Below are positions 53,677 through 63,292 of a DNA stretch of 64,000 nucleotides, piece after piece; the first letter of the stretch is position 1, and each line of letters begins with the position of its first letter. Origin of the DNA: Spirochaetia bacterium UBA2205 (lineage in GTDB: Bacteria > Spirochaetota > UBA4802 > UB4802); contig DCUV01000046.1 of NCBI GenBank assembly GCA_002328585.1, forward strand, positions 19,136-83,135, in the 5' to 3' direction. Under the pieces are notes generated by a model, which did not search any database, was not told where the DNA came from, and saw nothing but the letters and a program-made list of their open reading frames with translations. A program made the position numbers and the translations under genes.

Positions 53677-54107
53677 ATGGAATTTTCACATTATACATTA
53701 TACTGATGATAAACCGGTAATGGTTGATGTTTCGAGTAAGGATAAGATTAAAAATAATCTTATCCCTAAGGGAAACCCAATGGATACAGCACGCATTGCA
53801 GTGGTTATGGCTGCAAAAAAAAACACATGCGTTAATACCCATGTGTCATTCTCTTGCGATTACTCATATTGATATTACCATACAGTATGATTTTACAACC
53901 TCTCAGGTAATTATTGAGGCGATAGTGAAGTGTGATGGTAAAACTGGTGTTGAAATGGAGGCTTTAGCGGCAGTGAGTGTGGCAGCGATTACTGTTTACG
54001 ATATGTGTAAAGCTGTTGATAAGCAGATGGTTATTGGTGATATAAAACTTTTAGAAAAAAATGGCGGAAAAGTGATTTTACCATTAATTTTTGAAAAATT
54101 TTATTAA
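53677..54107 (+). pseudogene. moaC: broken moaC (cyclic pyranopterin monophosphate synthase)
   Basis: MoaC makes the molybdenum cofactor precursor. Reading starts MEFSHY at 53677 (family start) and is then broken by a 7-bp tandem duplication, CATTATA at 53689-53695 and 53696-53702. Removing one copy restores HYTDDKPVMVDVSSK and then MDTARIAVVMAAK. At 53815-53823 there is a run of nine A; eight would continue in frame into THALIPMCHSLAITHIDI and VEMEALAAVSVAAI, YDMCKAVDK, LLEKNGGK. Two frameshifts are therefore needed. An assembly error is possible for the A run but less so for the duplication. No Shine-Dalgarno. Confidence 0.85.
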
Positions 54108-54240
54108 AATCAAAAAAATTTTTATTCCTGATGATTTAATATCATATTTTTAAATAAAAAGCTATAAATGCTTAAGATTACTATTATATTCGTATATTTA
54201 ATATTGGTGGAATATTTTTTTTTTGCTATATTAATGCTTG

Positions 54241-54266
54241 TTAGCACTCTTTTAATTGAGTGCTAA
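54241..54266 (+). promoter_or_regulatory. CIRCE operator (HrcA site)
   Basis: TTAGCACTC and GAGTGCTAA, perfect nine-base arms, extended by TTG and CAA on the outside. The spacer is eight bases (TTTTAATT) rather than the usual nine. Located 112 bases upstream of groES, so GroESL is under HrcA heat-shock repression. hrcA is not in the window. Confidence 0.93.
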
Positions 54267-54377
54267 CAAATTTTTTTTATCTTTTATTCCAATAATAAAA
54301 TTATTGTAAAAAAGAATGATTGTTTATCTTTTAAGTATCTAATTATCACATTAAAATCAAGGATAAGGAGGAACACT

Positions 54378-54662
54378 GTGGGAATCAAACCATTAGGAGA
54401 TCGAGTTCTCATTGAAGTGACGGAAGAAGAACTTCCAAAACAGGGGAGTCTTTACATCCCTGATACAGCAAAGGAAAAGCCACAGCAGGGGAAGGTGCTT
54501 GCTGTTGGTAAAGGCCGTTATGAGGATGGAAAATGGGTTCCATTGGATGTTAAAACGGGTGATACTGTATTGTTTGGTAAGTATGCAGGTACAGAGGTTA
54601 AATATGGTGGCAAGGAATATTTGATTGTTCGCGAAAATGATATTTTAGCTATCCTGGATTAA
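54378..54662 (+). CDS. groES: co-chaperonin GroES
   Basis: 94 residues with GTG start after AAGGAGGAACACT. MGIKPLGDRVLIEV, then the mobile loop (EEELPKQGSLYIPDTAKEKP) and GDTVLFGKYAGTEVKYGGKEYLIV. Caps the GroEL ring. Followed by groEL after 33 bases. Confidence 0.97.
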   Translation: MGIKPLGDRVLIEVTEEELPKQGSLYIPDTAKEKPQQGKVLAVGKGRYEDGKWVPLDVKTGDTVLFGKYAGTEVKYGGKEYLIVRENDILAILD

Positions 54663-54695
54663 ATTACAAAATCGTAGAAAAGGAAGGTGAAAGAC

Positions 54696-56327
54696 ATGGC
54701 AAAGATTTTACAATACAATGATGAAGCAAGGCGATCAATCTATCAGGGTGTAATAAAATTGTCAGATGCAGTAAAAGTAACTCTTGGTCCCCGTGGTAGA
54801 AATGTTGTCATCGATAAAAAATTTGGCTCACCAACTATCACCAAAGATGGTGTAACAGTTGCAAAAGAAATTGAGCTGGAAGATCCATTTGAAAATATGG
54901 GTGCTCAGTTAGTAAAAGAAGTTGCTACAAAGACCAATGATGTGGCTGGTGATGGCACTACAACAGCAACTATTCTTGCAGCTGCTATCTATCATGAATC
55001 ATTAAAAAATGTTACTGCTGGTGCAAATCCCATGAGTTTGAAACGGGGCATTGATAAGGCTGTAGAAGTAGCAGTAAAATTTACTGGCGATACAGCTCGT
55101 GAAATTAAGGATAAAAAAGAGATCGCTCAGGTTGCAGCTATTTCTGCTAATAATGACATGGAAATAGGCGAGCTTATTGCTGAAGCAATGGATAAAGTTG
55201 GTAAAGATGGTGTTATCACCGTTGAAGAAGCGAAATCTATTGAAACACATCTGGAAGTTGTTGAAGGTATGCAATTTGATAGGGGTTATATTTCGCCCTA
55301 TATGGTAACAGACCCTGAGAACATGGAAGCAGTACTGGAGGATGCATTTATCCTTATCAATGAAAAGAAGATTTCTACAATGAAAGATCTTCTCCCCATA
55401 CTGGAAAAAGTTGCACAGGCTGGCAGACCCCTTCTTATCATTGCTGAAGATGTAGAAGGTGAAGCTCTTGCTACAATTGTTGTGAACACATTGCGCAAGG
55501 TTATACAGTGTGTAGCAGTAAAAGCCCCTGGATTTGGTGACCGCAGAAAGGCAATGCTGGAAGATATTGCTATCCTTACCAAAGGGCAGGTCATATCTGA
55601 AGATCTGGGATTAAAGCTTGAAAATACCACGATGGATATGCTTGGACGTGCAAAAAAAGTTATTATTGACAAGGAAAATACAACAATAATTGAAGGTGCT
55701 GGCAGCCAGGCAGATGTACAGGCACGGATAAAAGTTATTAAGAAGCAGATAGAAGAAACAACATCAGATTATGACCGAGAAAAATTACAGGAACGTCTGG
55801 CAAAATTAGCTGGTGGTGTGGCGGTTATCAATGTTGGTGCAGCAACTGAGATTGAACTTAAAGAAAAGAAGGCTCGCGTGGAAGATGCACTTTCAGCTAC
55901 TCGTGCAGCAGTAGAAGAGGGAATTGTCCCGGGTGGTGGTTTAACGCTGTTATATGCTCAGAAAGCTGTTGCAGAATTAGAGAAAAAACTGGATGGTGAT
56001 GAAAAAATAGGTGCACGGATTGTTGCCAAAGCTATGGAAGAGCCTATGAAGATGATTGCATTTAATGCTGGTGTTGAAGGATCGGTTATTGTTGAAAAGG
56101 CAAAACAGGAAAAACAGGGTATAGGCTTTAATGCAGCAACACTGGAGTGGGAGGATCTCACAAAAGCAGGTATCATTGATCCTGCCAAGGTTGTACGTTC
56201 AGCATTACAAAATGCTGCATCAGTAGCAGGTATGCTTGCAACCACTGAGGTCCTTGTAACTGAGAAGAAAGAGGAAGAAAAGGCAGCAATGCCTGGTGGA
56301 ATGCCTCCAGGAGCTGGGATGTATTAA
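54696..56327 (+). CDS. groEL: chaperonin GroEL
   Basis: 543 residues. MAKILQYNDEARRSIYQGV, LGPRGRNVVIDKKFGSPTITKDGVTV in parts, GDGTTTATILA (ATP site), GIVPGGGLTLLYA, and a C-terminal tail with GGMPPGAGMY, the shortened GGM repeat. The start at 54696 follows GGAAGG; an earlier in-frame codon at 54687 is rejected. It lacks internal Cys-rich or other insertions. Confidence 0.97.
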   Translation: MAKILQYNDEARRSIYQGVIKLSDAVKVTLGPRGRNVVIDKKFGSPTITKDGVTVAKEIELEDPFENMGAQLVKEVATKTNDVAGDGTTTATILAAAIYHESLKNVTAGANPMSLKRGIDKAVEVAVKFTGDTAREIKDKKEIAQVAAISANNDMEIGELIAEAMDKVGKDGVITVEEAKSIETHLEVVEGMQFDRGYISPYMVTDPENMEAVLEDAFILINEKKISTMKDLLPILEKVAQAGRPLLIIAEDVEGEALATIVVNTLRKVIQCVAVKAPGFGDRRKAMLEDIAILTKGQVISEDLGLKLENTTMDMLGRAKKVIIDKENTTIIEGAGSQADVQARIKVIKKQIEETTSDYDREKLQERLAKLAGGVAVINVGAATEIELKEKKARVEDALSATRAAVEEGIVPGGGLTLLYAQKAVAELEKKLDGDEKIGARIVAKAMEEPMKMIAFNAGVEGSVIVEKAKQEKQGIGFNAATLEWEDLTKAGIIDPAKVVRSALQNAASVAGMLATTEVLVTEKKEEEKAAMPGGMPPGAGMY

Positions 56328-56332
56328 GATAA

Positions 56333-56370
56333 TAAAAAAGAGCAGGGTTGCAACCCTGCTCTTTTTTTAT
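56333..56370 (+). terminator. rho-independent terminator of groESL
   Basis: AAAAAAGAGCAGGGTTG and CAACCCTGCTCTTTTTTT, a stem of about 15-17 pairs with U tract, a few bases after the groEL stop. Confidence 0.95.
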
Positions 56371-56422
56371 TTTATACACTGTTAATTCCAAAACGGGAAA
56401 TTATCTACAAATAATAATAAAT

Positions 56423-56449
56423 GTACACCCCGCCGGAGGCGACGGGGGT
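56423..56449. repeat. short GC-rich hairpin
   Basis: ACCCCGCCGGAGGCGACGGGGGT. Inner stem GCC-GGA-GGC and outer ACCCC/GGGGT with a bulge. Much richer in GC than anything around it, 50 bases after the groEL terminator and downstream of the convergent glycosyltransferase. It may be a short intergenic repeat or an inserted remnant. Confidence 0.35.
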
Positions 56450-56497
56450 CCACTTCATTTCAACTTGAAATTATTTTTAAGGAATAAATACTGTATT

Positions 56498-57457
56498 TTA
56501 TATATATTTTTTTACCCTGTAGGGAGGAAGTTTTTGCGATTCATGGTATATGCGTATCATGATCTCTGCCAGTATTCCTAACAATATAAACATGATCCCT
56601 AAGATAATCAGCATAACAGTGAAAAGTAACAATGGATTGCGTATCATCGAATGATGTAATAAAAGCTTCATGGCAATGACTATAATACCGCTGATTCCGC
56701 TTAGTACAAGTAATAGCAAGCCTATTCCTCCAAAAATGTAGTTTGGCTTTGTTGAATAGGATCCCATGAATTTTACTGTTGCCAGATCAAGTAATACTTT
56801 AAATGTTCTTTGTATGCCATATTTTGATTTGCCAAATTTTCTGGGATGATGTTGTACCGGTACTTCAACAATAGATGCGCCAATCCATGATGCATGTACC
56901 GGAATAAAACGGTGCATCTCCCCATAAAGGTTGACCTGTCGGATAATTTCACCTCTATAAGCTTTGAGTGAGCATCCCAGATCATGCAGATGAACACCGG
57001 TTATTTTTGCAATGAGCCAATTAGCAATACGCGATGGAATTTTACGGGACAACAGTTTGTCATGTCGGTTCTTTCGCCAGCCGCTTACTACATCATATCC
57101 TTCTTCAATCTTTTGCACCAGGAGCGGAATGTCGCTGGCATCATTCTGTAAATCAGCATCCATAAAGATGATAATATCGCCTTTTGCATAATCAATGCCA
57201 GCAGCCATTGCAGCGGTTTGTCCAAAATTACGCCGGAACTGCACTACATGCACATGCCTATCGTTTGCTGCTATTAATTCAAGCAGCTTAAATGAGTTAT
57301 CGGTGCTGCCGTCATCCACAAAAACTATCTCATAAGAATATGACGTTTTTTTCATTGCGTCAACAATGTGTTTGTATTGCGGTTCAATATTTTCTGCTTC
57401 ATTAAAAACAGGCAATACAATGGAAAGGTATGGTTTCTTTGCTGTCCTTGATTTCAT
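56498..57457 (-). CDS. GT2-family glycosyltransferase, DPM1/ArnC type
   Basis: 319 residues from the ATG at 57457, six bases after GGAG; a longer frame to 57508 has no ribosome-binding site. YLSIVLPVFNEAENI, EIVFVDDGSTDNSFKLLE, DIIIFMDADLQNDASDIP (DxD) and GWRKNRHD form the catalytic domain. Two transmembrane helices at about 230-300. Such enzymes move a sugar from an NDP-sugar to polyprenyl phosphate. Convergent with groEL. Confidence 0.9.
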   Translation of the reverse strand: MKSRTAKKPYLSIVLPVFNEAENIEPQYKHIVDAMKKTSYSYEIVFVDDGSTDNSFKLLELIAANDRHVHVVQFRRNFGQTAAMAAGIDYAKGDIIIFMDADLQNDASDIPLLVQKIEEGYDVVSGWRKNRHDKLLSRKIPSRIANWLIAKITGVHLHDLGCSLKAYRGEIIRQVNLYGEMHRFIPVHASWIGASIVEVPVQHHPRKFGKSKYGIQRTFKVLLDLATVKFMGSYSTKPNYIFGGIGLLLLVLSGISGIIVIAMKLLLHHSMIRNPLLLFTVMLIILGIMFILLGILAEIMIRIYHESQKLPPYRVKKYI

Positions 57458-57606
57458 ATATTGCACTCCAGAATCAATTGCATAATGGTATCCCTTTATC
57501 GTATACATATAATCTATCGCAAGTAAAATAATAAAATGTAAACAATATTTTTATTGAAAAATTAATCATCATGCTATTGCTGAATTAAAAAAGGGTGATA
57601 GCCTAT

Positions 57607-58683
57607 ATGGATGTGAATCATATAATGAAAGAAATACAGGAAGCTATAAATCTACTTCCCGCAACATTAATGCAGTTGAAACAGGAAGGAAGGAAAATTA
57701 TAATGACACAATGCGATATTCTTCCCTATGAGGTTTTTAGAGCTTTTGGATATAGTGTGATTAAAATGCCGCGCTGGGTTGCCAATGCTTTTATTATGGG
57801 CGATAGTTCTCTGGAAAACGATGCAGTAGCATTTTGCACTATTGCTGATATGATTATTGTCCCCAAACAATGTACCATTGTCCCCAATACGATATTGAAC
57901 AATAGAATATTTTTAATAGATGGTATCAATGGTTTTGCCGAAGATGCAGCAGTAGCCATCCATTCAATGCTTTCAATGATTTTGCGTACTGTGGGGACTA
58001 CACAGGAATTCCCGGACGATGAAGAATTAAAAGAGGCTGTTTGCCTATACGAAGAGATACGGAAGATTATGCGCACCGTATCGTCGTTCCATGCACATAA
58101 ACTAACTTTAAGCCAGTTACAGCTTATTTGCGATGCAGCATTTTCGTTGCTTCCCGATGAAAGCTTACCATTATTACAGCAGCTCATTGTTGCTCTTGAA
58201 TCGATGGATGTTCCAGTACCTGACAATGGAGAAAAAAAGATTAAGGCACTGCTCTATGGTGATGGCACTAACTGGGAAATGTTTGATGCATGCAAAAAAC
58301 ATGGTTTAACAATAGTTGAGGATGATGCGTGCAATGTCAGGAGGCAATTTGATATCTCATGTAATGTTTCTGCAACCAATTTGTACTATGAGCTGCTCAT
58401 GGCATATACCTTCAAAGCATGGTGCCCCGCAATGCGCAGTGTACCAGAGCGGTTTGAATTGATATACAAAGCTTTACCCAATTATGACATTGGGCTGGTT
58501 ATCTTTTTACAATCGGTGCTTACCATCCGAAATAACCACATTGATTATCTCTATGAGCAGTGCTTGCTGCAGGGAAGCAATGCAATAGTATGTACTGAAG
58601 AAGAAGCCATTGTACAGATACAGCGATATATAACCGGACTAAAGCAACGAAAACATATTGCAATAACGATTGATTTGCTGTGA
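57607..58683 (+). CDS. 2-hydroxyacyl-CoA dehydratase D-like protein, divergent
   Basis: 358 residues from the ATG at 57607; a GTG at 57595 is possible. The pattern resembles HgdB/FldB D-components: DMIIVPKQCTIVPN, ALLYGDGTNWEMFDACKKHGLTIVEDDACNVRRQF (split), AWCPAMRSVPERFE, and DIGLVIFLQSV where the family has a Cys motif (KFCDP). The missing cysteine and the lack of an activator gene or partner subunit nearby suggest a divergent paralogue. Function unknown. Octamer copy at 57800. Confidence 0.65.
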   Translation: MDVNHIMKEIQEAINLLPATLMQLKQEGRKIIMTQCDILPYEVFRAFGYSVIKMPRWVANAFIMGDSSLENDAVAFCTIADMIIVPKQCTIVPNTILNNRIFLIDGINGFAEDAAVAIHSMLSMILRTVGTTQEFPDDEELKEAVCLYEEIRKIMRTVSSFHAHKLTLSQLQLICDAAFSLLPDESLPLLQQLIVALESMDVPVPDNGEKKIKALLYGDGTNWEMFDACKKHGLTIVEDDACNVRRQFDISCNVSATNLYYELLMAYTFKAWCPAMRSVPERFELIYKALPNYDIGLVIFLQSVLTIRNNHIDYLYEQCLLQGSNAIVCTEEEAIVQIQRYITGLKQRKHIAITIDLL

Positions 58684-58731
58684 TATAAGCTATCGGGACA
58701 CAGGGAGCGTTTGCATCACTATAAACAGTCG

Positions 58732-60687
58732 CTATTGTAAAACTTTAATATAATCCACAGCAATATTCAATGCCTCTTTCAGAAAGGGATCGTTTTCTAA
58801 ATCAATAACATTTTCCGTTTTATTTTTACGGATTGTTCCTTCTAAGTCTTTTTTACGCTGCTCGATGGTGCTTTCATCTTTTAAACTTATCTCTTTGGAT
58901 TGCAACTTTTGTTTTAATTCCTGGATCTCTTTCAATAATTTGACATAGTGAGCATCATTTTGAAGTCTACTATCAGATTTATTGCGAAGCAATGCTACTA
59001 CTTCACCATGGATATAGTTTCGGTACGGTGTATATGCAGCAGGAGGTATTGGCTTCCACTGCAATGCATATTTGAGCTTATTTTCACCTATATCCCATAT
59101 TGTTGTGATATCCGGTACGGTGATGTCAGGTTTTATCCCATTGAGTTGATTGGATGTCCCTGATGGTTGATAAAAAATGGCATTGGTTATTTTGATTGCG
59201 CCTTTCTTCTGGTATAGTTCTTTATATGATTGCACTGTACCTTTACCAAAGGTTGCGTCAGTACCAATAATTATCCCGCGCCGGTAATCACGGATAGCGC
59301 CTGCAAAAATTTCTGATGCGCTGGCACTGAATTTATCAATGAGTACTACTAATGGTCCGCTATAGTATACACCGGGTATTGGATCATCCAGAGATTGTAT
59401 AGTATCAGAACTATCGTACACCTGCATAATAGGTCCGGCATCAACAAATAAACCAGCTAATTTTAATGCTTCACTTAGCGCACCTCCGGGATTGCCGCGA
59501 AGGTCAATAACGATGCAGGCAACATTTTTTTTCATAAGATTGTTAATCTGCATGATGGTGTCAGCAGTGGAACTTCTACCCTGATCAAATCCCTGTTTAG
59601 TAATATCCACATAAAATGATGGTATTTTAATATATCCAATTACCATGCCATTTTTAGACTGGTGCACCTCGGATTTGACGGCACTATCTTCTAAATTAAT
59701 TTCCTCGCGCACTATAGGAATAACCATGCGCTTTTGCTCATTGCTGTCAGGGTTAATCCGTATTATAGTAAGTTTTACCAGCGTGCCCTTTTTCCCGCGA
59801 ATCATCTTAACAACATCGCGCAGATCCATATCCACAACATCAACTGGTTCATCATTATCCTGAGCAACGGCAACAATGCGATCATTGGGCTGTAGCTGTA
59901 ATTCTTTGGAAAGCTTATCGGCAGCACCCCCGGGGATTATACGATCAACAATGGTATAGCCATCCTCGGAACGCAACTGCACGCCAATACCTTCAAGTTT
60001 TAGATTGTTGGATATCATGAAATCTTCGTGTTCTTCCTGTGTTAGATAGTTGGTGTGAGGATCAAGGGCCATAGAAAAGGCATTTAAAAAAATTGAGAAT
60101 TGTTTTGCCTTATCCAATTCTTGAATACGTTTGTTATTGATAAAAAATTTTCTTTTTAATTTTTCTTTTGCCTGTTCTTCCTTTAAATTATCGGTAGTTT
60201 GATAATTTAAAAGTTGTAGCTTGATATTTTTTCGCCATCGCTCTTTTAGTTCCTTTTTGTCGATTGCATACGATATTTTATCACTGTCTAAATTGATGGT
60301 TTCATCCTCGGTAAAGGTGTATTGCTGCTTCAGCAATTGATTAATCATGTCATTAACCTCGGCAACGCGTTTGCGATAGGTGCCAAAAATGTCATCAAGA
60401 AAAGAAAAATCTTCTTTTTTTGAAAGATCGTCAATGAGTGTATCATACCGCTTTGTAAATCCATCAACATCATTTTTATAAAAATAGTATTTTCCCGGAT
60501 CAATAGATGACAATAAATTATTCAATGTCCTGTCCGAGATGGTGTTGTTAAATTCATGATATTGTACATGCTCATTTAAAAAAGTACTGATTATATAATG
60601 GATATCGTTCGGATTAAGAACAACTGACTTTTTATAGCAGCCTGAAAACAAAACAAGAGCTATGCATACAAATGTTAGCTTTTTCAT
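58732..60687 (-). CDS. prc: S41-family tail-specific (C-terminal processing) protease, lipoprotein
   Basis: 651 residues. Signal peptide and lipobox (CIALVLFSGCYKK). N-terminal helical region (about 30-210), PDZ domain (about 225-315, GIGVQLRSEDGYTIVDRIIPGGAA in parts), catalytic core with Ser in KFSASASEIFAGAIRDYRR and Lys in GTDATFGKGTVQSYKEL, then a coiled-coil rich C-terminus. It is of the long E. coli Prc class. Cleaves periplasmic proteins from the C-terminus; gene symbol by family likeness. Confidence 0.88.
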   Translation of the reverse strand: MKKLTFVCIALVLFSGCYKKSVVLNPNDIHYIISTFLNEHVQYHEFNNTISDRTLNNLLSSIDPGKYYFYKNDVDGFTKRYDTLIDDLSKKEDFSFLDDIFGTYRKRVAEVNDMINQLLKQQYTFTEDETINLDSDKISYAIDKKELKERWRKNIKLQLLNYQTTDNLKEEQAKEKLKRKFFINNKRIQELDKAKQFSIFLNAFSMALDPHTNYLTQEEHEDFMISNNLKLEGIGVQLRSEDGYTIVDRIIPGGAADKLSKELQLQPNDRIVAVAQDNDEPVDVVDMDLRDVVKMIRGKKGTLVKLTIIRINPDSNEQKRMVIPIVREEINLEDSAVKSEVHQSKNGMVIGYIKIPSFYVDITKQGFDQGRSSTADTIMQINNLMKKNVACIVIDLRGNPGGALSEALKLAGLFVDAGPIMQVYDSSDTIQSLDDPIPGVYYSGPLVVLIDKFSASASEIFAGAIRDYRRGIIIGTDATFGKGTVQSYKELYQKKGAIKITNAIFYQPSGTSNQLNGIKPDITVPDITTIWDIGENKLKYALQWKPIPPAAYTPYRNYIHGEVVALLRNKSDSRLQNDAHYVKLLKEIQELKQKLQSKEISLKDESTIEQRKKDLEGTIRKNKTENVIDLENDPFLKEALNIAVDYIKVLQ

Positions 60688-60887
60688 AAACTATCCTGTG
60701 TATGTTATTGTAATTTTTTATAATATGAACTATTATACAATAAACATTTATAGAAGTCAAATAATTATCACTAAAGGCTTTGTAAACTTTTTTAGCCCTT
60801 AGTTACACTTATGCACAATAAATTAATTTGACATTATTATCATCATAACAACAATGAGCAGTGTAAAAACTTTACGGGAGCTGTGCA

Positions 60888-62315
60888 ATGATTGGTAAAT
60901 CTATGCAGGAATTAATAGCATTGCTTGAAAGTAATGCAGTAACCTCAGTTGAAATAGTACAGGCATTTTTACAGGAGATGAACCATAAGCGGGAGCTAAA
61001 TGCATATATTACTGTCCTTGACGATGAAGCATTACAGCAGGCACAGCAGTCAGATAAACGTCGTAAGGCAGAGAAGCCTCTTTCACAATTTGATGGCATT
61101 CCCATAGCCATTAAAGACAATATATGCACACAGGGTATATTGACAACCTGTGCATCAGGAATACTAAAAAATTTTATTCCACCATATAATGCTACAGCAT
61201 ATCAAAAGCTTTTGAATGCCGGCTTCATAGTATTAGGTAAAACAAACTTAGATGAATTTGCCATGGGTTCAACAACTGAAACATCGTTTTTTGGACCTAC
61301 AAAAAATCCTGTTGATATAACAAAAGTTCCCGGGGGAAGCAGCGGTGGTTCGGCTGCTGCGGTAAAGGCTTGTTGCGCACCGGTTGCGCTTGGTTCTGAC
61401 ACAGGTGGGTCAATACGACAGCCTGCGTCATTGTGCGGAGTGGTGGGGATAAAGCCAACCTATGGAAGGGTATCACGGTATGGATTGGTTGCATTTGCTT
61501 CATCGCTTGACCAGATTGGTACATTTGCAAACACTGTAAAGGATGCTGCAGATGTATTAGCGGTTATTTCGGGTGTTGATCGCTGTGATGCAACATCAAT
61601 TGCTATGCCTGTTGATTTTGGTTCGGATACCATCACTGGCACTATTAAAGGTTTGCGAATAGGAGTTCCCCGGGAATATTTCAACGGAGTGGACAACCAG
61701 ATAGTTCAGGCTGTTGAAACAGTCATTAAACAATTGGAGCTCAAAGGAGCTATCGTACATACTATTTCGTTACAATATACCGATTATGCAGTACCAATAT
61801 ACTATCTCATTGCTACTGCGGAAGCATCGTCAAATTTAGGACGGTATGATGGCGTGCGCTATGGATACCGATCGCCCAATATTGCAAAGCTGAAGGATCT
61901 CTATACTAAAACACGCCAGGAAGGATTTGGCAAAGAGGTTAAACGACGCATAATACTGGGAACATTTGCCCTTAGTTCAGGATATTATGATGCCTATTAT
62001 TTAAAAGCATTAAAAGGAAGGCGTCTTATCATTGATGATTTTAATAAAGCATTTGAAGAGTGTGATTGCATTGTTGCGCCTGTGACAACAACAACAGCTT
62101 TTGGTATTGGTGAAAAGATAGCTGATCCATTAGCGTTGTATATGGCAGACATTTTAACAATTTCGGCTAATCTGGCTGGCATACCGGGCATGTCGGTACC
62201 TGTTGCAGAAGATACTCATGGTTTGCCAATAGGTGTACAGCTCATGGCGCGTCATTTTAATGAAATGGTTATGCTCAATGTTGCGCAGGCTATTGAAGAT
62301 AGCATTGGTCATTAG
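60888..62315 (+). CDS. gatA: aspartyl/glutamyl-tRNA amidotransferase subunit A
   Basis: 475 residues, amidase-signature family. Catalytic Lys in IAIKDNICTQG, the signature GGSSGGSAAAVKA, and Ser-cisSer in LGSDTGGSIRQPASLCGVVGIKPTYGRVSR (in parts). It amidates Glu-tRNA-Gln or Asp-tRNA-Asn with GatB and GatC. gatC and gatB are not adjacent here. The ribosome-binding site GGGAG precedes the ATG. Confidence 0.94.
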   Translation: MIGKSMQELIALLESNAVTSVEIVQAFLQEMNHKRELNAYITVLDDEALQQAQQSDKRRKAEKPLSQFDGIPIAIKDNICTQGILTTCASGILKNFIPPYNATAYQKLLNAGFIVLGKTNLDEFAMGSTTETSFFGPTKNPVDITKVPGGSSGGSAAAVKACCAPVALGSDTGGSIRQPASLCGVVGIKPTYGRVSRYGLVAFASSLDQIGTFANTVKDAADVLAVISGVDRCDATSIAMPVDFGSDTITGTIKGLRIGVPREYFNGVDNQIVQAVETVIKQLELKGAIVHTISLQYTDYAVPIYYLIATAEASSNLGRYDGVRYGYRSPNIAKLKDLYTKTRQEGFGKEVKRRIILGTFALSSGYYDAYYLKALKGRRLIIDDFNKAFEECDCIVAPVTTTTAFGIGEKIADPLALYMADILTISANLAGIPGMSVPVAEDTHGLPIGVQLMARHFNEMVMLNVAQAIEDSIGH

Positions 62316-62715
62316 CATTGCAGTACATTGCGCGTGTGCTTATCGCTATACAGCATTGCGGATAGGAACCGTGGTGACAGTTCCTGAGCATGAATCAGTA
62401 GCACCAGAGCAGTTAACAGCAACAGTATATTACACAGCCTATGTTGTTACTATGACAAAAGGTGGTGATGAGGCAAAAAAAAATAATGCTGCTATTGAAG
62501 CACTCCTGAAAGGAAAGATAGATGACGCCCTTGTAGTATTAGAATCAATTGTTGCATATAATGAACCGGCAGTATTGAACAATTATGGTGTGGCGCTGAT
62601 TATAAACGGCAATAGCGATAGTGGATTGCAGTATATCTGCAGGGCAACGGTGCTACAACCTGATAACGCATACTTTAAAAAAAATTATCTTTATCTCCAT
62701 GAACTTAAAAAATGA
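62278..62715 (+). CDS. small exported protein with a TPR-like repeat
   Basis: 145 residues; start inside gatA (overlap 38 bases). Signal peptide MLRRLLKIALVISIAVHCACA; the cysteines could give a lipoprotein but the lipobox is poor. Then Thr/Val-rich strands and a C-terminal TPR (VLNNYGVALIINGNSDSGLQYICRATVLQPDN in parts). Function unknown. One octamer copy at 62615. Confidence 0.65.
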   Translation: MLRRLLKIALVISIAVHCACAYRYTALRIGTVVTVPEHESVAPEQLTATVYYTAYVVTMTKGGDEAKKNNAAIEALLKGKIDDALVVLESIVAYNEPAVLNNYGVALIINGNSDSGLQYICRATVLQPDNAYFKKNYLYLHELKK

Positions 62716-63193
62716 CATAGCCATCTTTTTTTTGGCGATAGTTTGCTGTATTGGCTGTTTGCATGAACCGGTGGACAGCGATTATTACGATGACCTGTCG
62801 CTGGTGAAAGGAGGAGAAAAGCCGACACCACCGGTGGATTTATCGTTAACTGTTGCTGACCATGAAGTAACATTGCAATTTTATACCGACAGACTTGATA
62901 GCGGCAACCCTGTAACCTATGATCCCGATACAGGAACTAACGAAAATCTGTATTACTTAGTGTATATTGCATCAAACGACCCTGCTATGTTTGGTGATCC
63001 AGAGCTGTACTACGATATACGCTATTATCTGGGGTATGTTGCAGAAATTGATTTTGCAGCAGGAGTTGATCCTAAAGAGGTATCAATCGCCATTGCATCG
63101 TCATATCATGGACCGCTGTTTGTATGGATGACATCGCATGATGGCGGCAGGGAAAGCGATCACAGTGAGGTAGTGTCCGTGGTTATACTATAA
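62699..63193 (+). CDS. lipoprotein, unknown
   Basis: 164 residues from the ATG at 62699, overlapping the previous gene by 17 bases. Signal peptide MNLKNDIAIFFLAIVCCIGCLHEP with Cys after CIG. The mature protein is acidic and looks like a beta-rich domain (DLSLTVADHEVTLQFYTDR, YYLVYIASNDPAMF, PLFVWMTSHDGGRESDHSEV), reminiscent of a fibronectin-like fold. An octamer copy sits in the signal-peptide codons (62735). Confidence 0.7.
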   Translation: MNLKNDIAIFFLAIVCCIGCLHEPVDSDYYDDLSLVKGGEKPTPPVDLSLTVADHEVTLQFYTDRLDSGNPVTYDPDTGTNENLYYLVYIASNDPAMFGDPELYYDIRYYLGYVAEIDFAAGVDPKEVSIAIASSYHGPLFVWMTSHDGGRESDHSEVVSVVIL

Positions 63194-63292
63194 CCTGGTT
63201 ATAGCAACGGTGCAGAGATTAGCTTAAATGTGTTTTGTTATGGTGTGATTTACTGTAGCAGCATATTTTAAAAATGATAGTGGATGGTATGC

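Noticed and set aside
53815..53823. Programmed frameshift at the A9 tract of moaC
   Set aside because: The gene needs a second correction for the 7-bp duplication, and moaC has no known frameshifting, so a pseudogene or sequence error is simpler.
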